From Coriobacteriales bacterium (GTDB lineage: Bacteria; Actinomycetota; Coriobacteriia; Coriobacteriales; UBA8131), in contig JAIRTN010000005.1 in the NCBI GenBank assembly GCA_031254905.1, positions 1 to 9,945 of the forward strand: DNA of 9,945 nucleotides, read 5' to 3'. The translations under genes were made by a program, and so were the position numbers. The notes under the pieces were generated by a model. The model was not told the origin of the DNA, made no database searches, and saw nothing but the letters and a program-made list of their open reading frames with translations. This document shows positions 5,804 through 9,945 of this stretch, one piece after another; within the stretch, counting starts at the first letter, position 1, and each line of letters begins with the position of its first letter.

Positions 5804-6232
5804 CTATATCCACGTGTCAAAACCCTGGGTGTCCGGGGGAATGACAATCCATAGCACCAGATACAGGGGAATGACGACATACCAGATAACAACACCGAGT
5901 AGAAGCGTCACTATGCGCACCGTTGCGTACTCGGTCGCGAAATATTCGGCGATTCCTCCGCAGATTCCCGCGATTTTTCTGTTGCCTGTTGAGCGATAGA
6001 GTTTTTTATCTCGGGGAAGCTGGAGTTTGTCGTTGCGCGCCGCAATGACGAGCGCGATTCCCGCGGCGATGATGAGCAGGGAACCGAGGACGCCTATGAC
6101 GATGCTGACGATGTTCCATAGTCCGATGAGGAAGTCCCCGAAGAAGTGTCGCACAAGCTGCCACAACCCCAAAAACACGAGGATAGCCCCGATGAGGAGT
6201 GCGATGTTGTTTTTGTCGAAGCCCCGTTTCAT
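5804..6232 (-). CDS. Membrane protein with C-terminal PspC domain
   Basis: This 142-residue protein has two hydrophobic segments at about 9-28 and 40-65, then a short charged stretch and a PspC domain at about 75-134 (KKLYRSTGNRKIAGICGGIA, EYF, VRIVTLLLG, PLYLVLWIVIPPD). PspC domains combine a basic, Gly-rich cytoplasmic motif with one membrane helix. In proteobacteria PspC senses envelope stress, while in Gram-positives such domains often sit in two-component or LiaF-like membrane proteins. The start ATG 6232 has only a purine run (AGAGAGAGA) upstream and no clear Shine-Dalgarno, and no other in-frame start is nearby. It follows the larger PspC gene by 121 bases on the same strand and repeats its domains in the opposite order. 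No intrinsic terminator hairpin is visible after the stop, only a T-run. Confidence 0.85.
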   Translation of the reverse strand: MKRGFDKNNIALLIGAILVFLGLWQLVRHFFGDFLIGLWNIVSIVIGVLGSLLIIAAGIALVIAARNDKLQLPRDKKLYRSTGNRKIAGICGGIAEYFATEYATVRIVTLLLGVVIWYVVIPLYLVLWIVIPPDTQGFDTWI

Positions 6233-6353
6233 GTGTGTCTGTCTCTCTCTGCCCGTGTCCTCCGGTTGCTCAGTCGTCGTAGTGCATGTGCGTTTGTACC
6301 CAGTGCGGGGCCGTCCTTATCCCCATACTTCTTTTTATTTTGACCGGTGGACA

Positions 6354-7499
6354 TCAGTGGTTGAAGAAGATGCCGTCGCGGGTGATAGAGATGCTGTCGT
6401 GCGAGAGGAAGTCCGGCGGTTCGGGGATGGCGAAGCGGATGACGCGGTCGCCGGGGAGGTCGATGCGCAGGGGGCCAGCCACGTTGCCGAAATTCCAGAT
6501 GCCGAACAGGAGGGTGGCGGAGAAGAAAAGCGAGCCGAGGAGTTTGAAGATGCTTTTGTTTGTGGCGCTGCCGATGATGCTGAGGCCGAGTGTGACGAGC
6601 AGCGCGGGCCACAGGTAGAGGAGGCTGAGGCCAAGGGCGTTGTGTGTGATGATGCCGAACATCAACAGTTGCAGCGCGAAGCCGACGGTGATGAGGGAGA
6701 TTGCGTGGCCGGCGCGCGCGAGGCTCCAGCCGTTGTTGCCGGGGGTGCAGAGGAGTACGAAGCCTAAGACGATGATGAGGAGGGGCCAGAAGGTCCATGC
6801 CGGAACGCCGAGGAAGGTGTCGAAAAGGGCGAGGCAGCCGATGCCGACGAGGAGGATTCCGAGGATGACGCCTGTGCGGATGCGGTGGCGGAGGTGGGGG
6901 TCGGCTGTGGCTGTGGCTGCGGCTGTTGCGGTCGCTTGGCCGTTGGGGTTTGCGGTGGCTGCACCCGCTTGGCCGCTGGGGGTCGCGGCGGAGGAGTTGG
7001 CGGATGAGGGGGTGGAGCCGGCGTTTGCGGTTCTTGAGGTGCCTCGCGAGGCGCTTGCGGCACCGGCGCCGGAGCCGGCGGGCATGGCGGCGTCGAAGGC
7101 CACGGGGTTACAGGCCGTGTAGGCGCAGCCCGGGGGCATCGTGGTGTTTTTGGAGGAGTGGGAATAGGGGTAGGAGGCCGTTGTTGAGGTGGCCGAGGCG
7201 GCGGCTGAAGCGGCTGAAGCGGCTGTTGCCGAGGCTGTAGCTGCTGAGGCGCTTGTCGAGGAGGGTTGAGAGGGGGTAGGCTTTACGTCGATGTAGTTGG
7301 GGTCTTCATCGGAGCGCTTTGGCATGAGCAGGGTTGCGACGAGGTAGGCGACAATCGGCATGCCGAAACCGGCAAGGACGACGATGACCGCCAGTATACG
7401 TATAAGCGTGGGGTCGAGTTCCAGATATTCCGCGATTCCCCCGCAGACACCGAAAAGTACGGGGTCCTCGCTTTTATAAAGCCGCTTATTTGTGCGCAT
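6354..7499 (-). CDS. Membrane protein with N-terminal PspC domain and C-terminal membrane bundle
   Basis: This 381-residue protein starts at ATG 7499 with GGGAG 8 bases upstream. Residues 4-60 are a PspC domain (NKRLYKSEDPVLFGVCGGIA, EYLELDPTLIRI, a membrane helix ending in LMP). Residues about 65-205 are an Ala/Ser/Thr/Pro/Gly-rich linker encoded by short GC-rich repeats. The C-terminal half has about five predicted membrane segments (208-230, 232-252, 264-285, 290-310, 318-338) of the LiaF/DUF5668 type. A short extracytoplasmic or cytoplasmic tail of beta character follows (RIDLPGDRVIRFAIPEPPDF). An envelope-stress or membrane-organisation role is inferred from the PspC domain. It is the first minus-strand gene of the divergent region shared with glmU; I could not identify its promoter with confidence. 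Confidence 0.85.
   Translation of the reverse strand: MRTNKRLYKSEDPVLFGVCGGIAEYLELDPTLIRILAVIVVLAGFGMPIVAYLVATLLMPKRSDEDPNYIDVKPTPSQPSSTSASAATASATAASAASAAASATSTTASYPYSHSSKNTTMPPGCAYTACNPVAFDAAMPAGSGAGAASASRGTSRTANAGSTPSSANSSAATPSGQAGAATANPNGQATATAAATATADPHLRHRIRTGVILGILLVGIGCLALFDTFLGVPAWTFWPLLIIVLGFVLLCTPGNNGWSLARAGHAISLITVGFALQLLMFGIITHNALGLSLLYLWPALLVTLGLSIIGSATNKSIFKLLGSLFFSATLLFGIWNFGNVAGPLRIDLPGDRVIRFAIPEPPDFLSHDSISITRDGIFFNH
7192..7260 (-). repeat. Short GCGGCTGAA-type repeats in the linker of the large PspC protein
   Basis: Near-identical 9-base units (GCGGCTGAA, GCGGCTGAA, GCGGCTGTT and variants) encode the Ala/Ser-rich linker around residues 83-105. A related run of GTGGCT/GCGGCT units lies at about 6900-6960 and encodes the Ala/Thr-rich segment near residues 185-200. 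These are in-frame codon repeats and probably slippage-prone. Confidence 0.6.
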
Positions 7500-7873
7500 G
7501 GAAGTTCTCCCGTCCTCGGCCTCGAAGGTGTCATCCCCTTTGTGTGACTAATAGTTGCAGATATGCCGGTGAGAGGGCATCGCCCGTTGTCAACTTGTAA
7601 AACAACAGGGGGAATTGCGTAATGCAACGCGGGGCTGCGGGCCTTTGGAGTGGCAGCTTCGCGCCACTCCTGTGCCATGGACGTGTCTAGCGCGGCGCGT
7701 ATAGAGCCGCGGGCGGCGAAGTCGCCTCGTGTAGACGATGGGAGCGCGGATTATGAGGGCGGGGTGGTTTTGGGAGATGATACGTATCTGTCATGTTGAC
7801 GTGGCGTGAATCGGAGGGGTGGTCGTGCTACTATAGAAAGGCCCCAAATGAGAGCGATAAAAAAGGTAGGCTC
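7500..7873. other. Divergent intergenic region between the PspC gene and glmU
   Basis: This 374-base gap holds no convincing gene and no tRNA. It contains four inverted repeats: ATGCC/GGCAT (7563-7567/7576-7580), CCCGTTGT/ACAAC-a-GGG (7583-7590/7602-7610), TTGC-N5-GCAA (7615-7627) and a perfect 8-base stem GGAGTGGC/GCCACTCC with an 8-base loop (7647-7654/7663-7670). The last is followed by no U-run on either strand. The plus-strand promoter of glmU is at the right end. A TTGACA on the minus strand (7593-7588) has no matching -10 at a normal distance. Confidence 0.6.
7826..7834 (+). promoter_or_regulatory. Extended -10 promoter of glmU
   Basis: The sequence TGC-TACTAT is an extended -10 box (TGn followed by a 5-of-6 match). 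Transcription would begin near 7841, leaving a leader of about 33 bases before ATG 7874. No good -35 is present 17 bases upstream, as is usual with extended -10 promoters. Its position inside the upstream part of the open frame supports the internal ATG as the true glmU start. Confidence 0.5.
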
Positions 7874-9412
7874 ATGACTTTCTCTACGCTTGTCCTTGCC
7901 GCCGGTGCGGGAACCCGAATGCGGTCCGCCCGTGCGAAAGTAACCCATGAACTCTTAGGAAAACCGCTGGTACGTTGGGTCATTGACGCGGCAAAGGCCG
8001 CGGGCAGTACCCGCATCATAACGATTGTTGGGCACGAGCGCGAGCAGGTTGTTCCGCTGGTGTGCGAAGACAGCATTGTTGTGGTACAAGAGGAACGCCT
8101 TGGAACCGGTCACGCTATTATGATAGCGCGAGATGTTATCACGGGGGGCGCGTCCTTATCACCGGAAATCCCTTCTCTGAATCTGTCTGCCGCCCCGGCT
8201 TCGACGGCCACGCCGTCTCCGGGCGCCGCCCCAGCGCCGGCTTCGACGGTCACGCCGGCCTCCCTTGTTGTTCTTTGCGGGGATACCCCCCTCATCACTT
8301 CCGCGACCATTGCGGCGCTGGTTTCTTCGCAGCAGGAGCGGGGGGCCGCCGTTTGCATGCTTACGCACTACCTTGATGACCCGACGAATTATGGGCGCGT
8401 CATACGCGATGAGCGGGGCGGCGTTGTGCGGATTGTGGAGGAGAAGGATGCCACGGAGGCCGAGCGCGCCGTGCGTGAGTGCAACAGCGGGGCCTACTGT
8501 TTTGATGTGCCCGTGCTGTTGGAGTGCTTGGGGAAACTTGGCAACGACAACGCGCAGGGCGAGTATTATCTGACGGATATTATCGGGCTTTGTGTTGAGG
8601 CGGGTCTTAGCGTTGAGGCCTTTGTTGTTGACGCTGAGGAGACACAGGGTATTAACGACCGCGCTCAACTGGCGCGGGCGAGCCGCTCGATGCAGCAGCG
8701 CATCAATGCCGCGCACATGGCCGCCGGTGTGACGATGCTCGACCCCTCGCTTGTGTGGATAGGGGCGGATGTTGTACTCGAGCAAGACGTCGAACTGCTC
8801 CCCCTTACCATGCTCTTTGGAACGACGCGCGTGGGCAGCGGTAGTGTGCTCGGGCCCAACACGCGGGTGACGGACAGCGTGGTGGGCCGCGAATGTCGTG
8901 TTGAGGAGAGCGTGCTTTTGGGCGCCGTGCTGGCCGATGGCGTGAGTTGCGGGCCGCGCGCCTACCTGCGGCCGGGCACGGTTATGCGGGCTGGTTCAAA
9001 GGCGGGCACGCATGTTGAGATTAAGAATTCGATTATCGGCCCGAATAGCAAGGTGCCGCATCTGAGTTATATTGGGGACGCGACGCTCGGCGAGGACGTG
9101 AATATCGGGGCGGGTTCGATTACCTGCAACTACGATGGTCTTGCCAAGAATCCCACGGTGATAGGCGACCGCGCCTTCATCGGTTCCGATACCATGTTTG
9201 TCGCCCCGGTGAATGTGGGGGCGGATGCCGTGACCGGCGCGGGAAGCGTCATCACGAGCGACGTGCCGGACGGTTCTTTGGCCGTTGAGCGCGCCAAGCA
9301 GGAGGTCATCAGGGATTGGACGCGCCGACGCGAGGAACGAAAAACCCGTACGTACACGAAAGTAACGAAAGATATAAAAGACACAAAGGATATGAAGGAG
9401 AACTCACAATGA
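7874..9412 (+). CDS. glmU: Bifunctional GlcN-1-P acetyltransferase / GlcNAc-1-P uridylyltransferase
   Basis: This 512-residue cytoplasmic enzyme makes UDP-GlcNAc for peptidoglycan by acetylating GlcN-1-P and then coupling GlcNAc-1-P to UTP. The uridylyltransferase half shows LVLAAGAGTRM (6-16) with AKVTH (21-25), LGTGHA (76-81), CGDTPL with the metal-binding Asp (135-140), VEEKDA (188-193) and NSGAY (204-208). The left-handed beta-helix half begins near 295. It has YLRPGT, KAGTHVEIK, KVPHLSYIGDA with the likely catalytic His396, then NIGAGSITCNYDG and AFIGSD. ATG 7874 is preferred over ATG 7793 because it is preceded by AAGGTAGG, has the promoter just upstream and begins exactly at the family's N-terminus. 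An Ala/Pro/Ser/Thr insert at about 91-130 makes the first domain roughly 30 residues longer than usual, and the C-terminus carries a Lys-rich tail (489-512). The stop overlaps the prs start. Confidence 0.95.
   Translation: MTFSTLVLAAGAGTRMRSARAKVTHELLGKPLVRWVIDAAKAAGSTRIITIVGHEREQVVPLVCEDSIVVVQEERLGTGHAIMIARDVITGGASLSPEIPSLNLSAAPASTATPSPGAAPAPASTVTPASLVVLCGDTPLITSATIAALVSSQQERGAAVCMLTHYLDDPTNYGRVIRDERGGVVRIVEEKDATEAERAVRECNSGAYCFDVPVLLECLGKLGNDNAQGEYYLTDIIGLCVEAGLSVEAFVVDAEETQGINDRAQLARASRSMQQRINAAHMAAGVTMLDPSLVWIGADVVLEQDVELLPLTMLFGTTRVGSGSVLGPNTRVTDSVVGRECRVEESVLLGAVLADGVSCGPRAYLRPGTVMRAGSKAGTHVEIKNSIIGPNSKVPHLSYIGDATLGEDVNIGAGSITCNYDGLAKNPTVIGDRAFIGSDTMFVAPVNVGADAVTGAGSVITSDVPDGSLAVERAKQEVIRDWTRRREERKTRTYTKVTKDIKDTKDMKENSQ
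8195..8257 (+). repeat. In-frame 42-base-period direct repeat inside glmU
   Basis: CCGGCTTCGACGG(C/T)CACGCCG occurs at 8195-8215 and 8237-8257 with a single mismatch in 21 bases. The 42-base period gives two copies of PAST(A/V)TP in the low-complexity insert of the uridylyltransferase domain. The near-identity suggests a recent in-frame duplication. Confidence 0.85.
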
Positions 9413-9945
9413 CCGATGCTACTGCCGCTGCCGCTGCTGCTGTGCCCGACGCCGCGGGAGCTGCCCCCGCAGACGACGCCCCCGCCGCACCCGGAGCCCC
9501 CAAAACCAACCCCATCTTGGGCCAAAACATCACCAAGAGCCTGCGACTGTATTCCGGCAGAAGCAACCCGGAACTTGCGCAGAAAATCGCCGACAATATG
9601 AAGGTCGAACTCGGCAGTCTCAAACTCACCACCTTCAAAAACGGCGAGGTCTACGCCCGCTATTTGGAGAGCGTGCGCGGCTGCGACGTCTTTCTCATCC
9701 AGTCGGTCGCGGGCAACGTCAACGACGCGCTCATGGAACTGCTCATTATGGCCGACGCGGCAAAGCGCGCCTCAGCCCGCACCGTCACGGCCGTAATCAC
9801 CCACTACGGCTACTCGCGGCAGGACAAAAAATCTGCCTCGCGCGAGCCCATCACCGCCAAACTCGTCGCCAATCTCCTCACGGTGGCGGGAATCAACCGC
9901 ACCATCACCATCGATTTGCATCAGGGCCAAATACAAGGCTTCTTC
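9409..9945 (+). CDS. prs: Ribose-phosphate pyrophosphokinase (PRPP synthetase), 3' end outside window
   Basis: The first 179 codons are present. The enzyme transfers pyrophosphate from ATP to ribose 5-phosphate, giving PRPP for nucleotide, His and Trp synthesis. Family landmarks are LYSGRSNPELAQKIA (47-61), FKNGEVYARYLESVRGCDVF (76-95), VNDALMELLIMADAAKRASA (104-123), HYGYSRQDKK (132-141), SREPITAKLVANLL (144-157) and DLHQGQIQGFF (169-179) with the catalytic-region His171. The ATG overlaps the glmU stop (ATGA), and AAGGAG lies 8 bases upstream, so the two genes are translationally coupled; glmU-prs is a common gene order. About 40 residues of Ala/Pro/Asp-rich sequence precede the conserved core. 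An internal start that skips them is not obvious: the ATG at codon 64 is already inside the core. GlmU and Prs draw on different precursors; the pairing reflects shared growth demand. Confidence 0.94.
   Translation, partial: MTDATAAAAAAVPDAAGAAPADDAPAAPGAPKTNPILGQNITKSLRLYSGRSNPELAQKIADNMKVELGSLKLTTFKNGEVYARYLESVRGCDVFLIQSVAGNVNDALMELLIMADAAKRASARTVTAVITHYGYSRQDKKSASREPITAKLVANLLTVAGINRTITIDLHQGQIQGFF

Noticed and set aside
5785..5806. T-run after the small PspC gene as an intrinsic terminator
   Set aside because: The minus strand has TCTTTTTT after the stop, but no stable GC-rich hairpin precedes it.
5674..5895. 73-codon minus-strand frame overlapping the end of the small PspC gene
   Set aside because: It has no ribosome site and an unremarkable Phe/Leu/Arg-rich product; half of it is an out-of-frame copy of PspC coding sequence.
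6027..6767. 246-codon plus-strand frame across the two PspC genes
   Set aside because: It spans two genes and their spacer on the opposite strand, with a composition expected of an antisense shadow.
7588..7593. Perfect TTGACA on the minus strand as -35 of the large PspC gene
   Set aside because: No -10-like hexamer occurs 16-18 bases downstream; the nearest AT-rich candidate is about 22 bases away.
7647..7670. Eight-base hairpin as an intrinsic terminator
   Set aside because: No U-run follows on either strand, and no gene from the left or right ends towards it.
7793..7873. Upstream ATG that would extend GlmU by 27 residues
   Set aside because: The extension overlaps the extended -10 promoter and has no family similarity; ATG 7874 has a ribosome site and begins exactly at the conserved GlmU N-terminus.

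Overview
The window looks like chromosome from a moderately GC-rich Actinobacteriota member. My best guess is class Coriobacteriia, but this is inference without any search. The reasons are a DUF2510 (WYPDP...WDG.W) protein, two PspC-domain membrane proteins, a divergent D-Ala-D-Ala ligase, an actinobacterial-style Prs sequence (NGE.YARY.ESVRG), frequent GTG starts, and Ala/Ser/Pro/Thr-rich linkers in almost every protein, including housekeeping enzymes. No tRNA, rRNA, CRISPR array, transposase or phage gene was seen.

Layout: everything from 1 to 7499 is on the minus strand. In transcription order (right to left) it holds: (a) a PspC protein with N-terminal PspC domain, long low-complexity linker and C-terminal membrane bundle (7499-6354); (b) a smaller protein with the mirrored order, membrane segments then PspC (6232-5804); (c) an AT-rich, structured untranslated leader (about 5666-5534); (d) an RlpA-like double-psi barrel protein (5501-4839); (e) overlapping it by 34 bases, a protein resembling the small N-terminal domain of cyanophycin synthetases, with an HxxEH motif (4872-4183); (f) a fold-type I PLP aminotransferase (4061-2796); (g) a D-Ala-D-Ala ligase homologue (2667-1675); (h) a DUF2510 membrane protein (1502-759); (i) the start of a prepilin/PilX-like protein running off the left edge (591-1). 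Genes d to g are close enough to be one transcription unit with an envelope theme: peptidoglycan remodelling, D-Ala-D-Ala synthesis and amino acid metabolism.

A 374-base divergent intergenic region (7500-7873) separates this block from the plus-strand pair glmU-prs. These supply UDP-GlcNAc and PRPP. They overlap by the four bases ATGA and are read from an extended -10 promoter just upstream of glmU. prs is cut by the right edge.

Most worth a second look: the stand-alone cyanophycin-synthetase-N-like protein; the structured leader in front of the RlpA-like gene; 38 coding-looking in-frame codons directly after the ligase stop; the loss of a conserved ATP-grasp lysine in that ligase; and low-complexity insertions in GlmU and Prs, the former carrying a recent-looking 42-base in-frame duplication. 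No unambiguous new multi-gene system was found.
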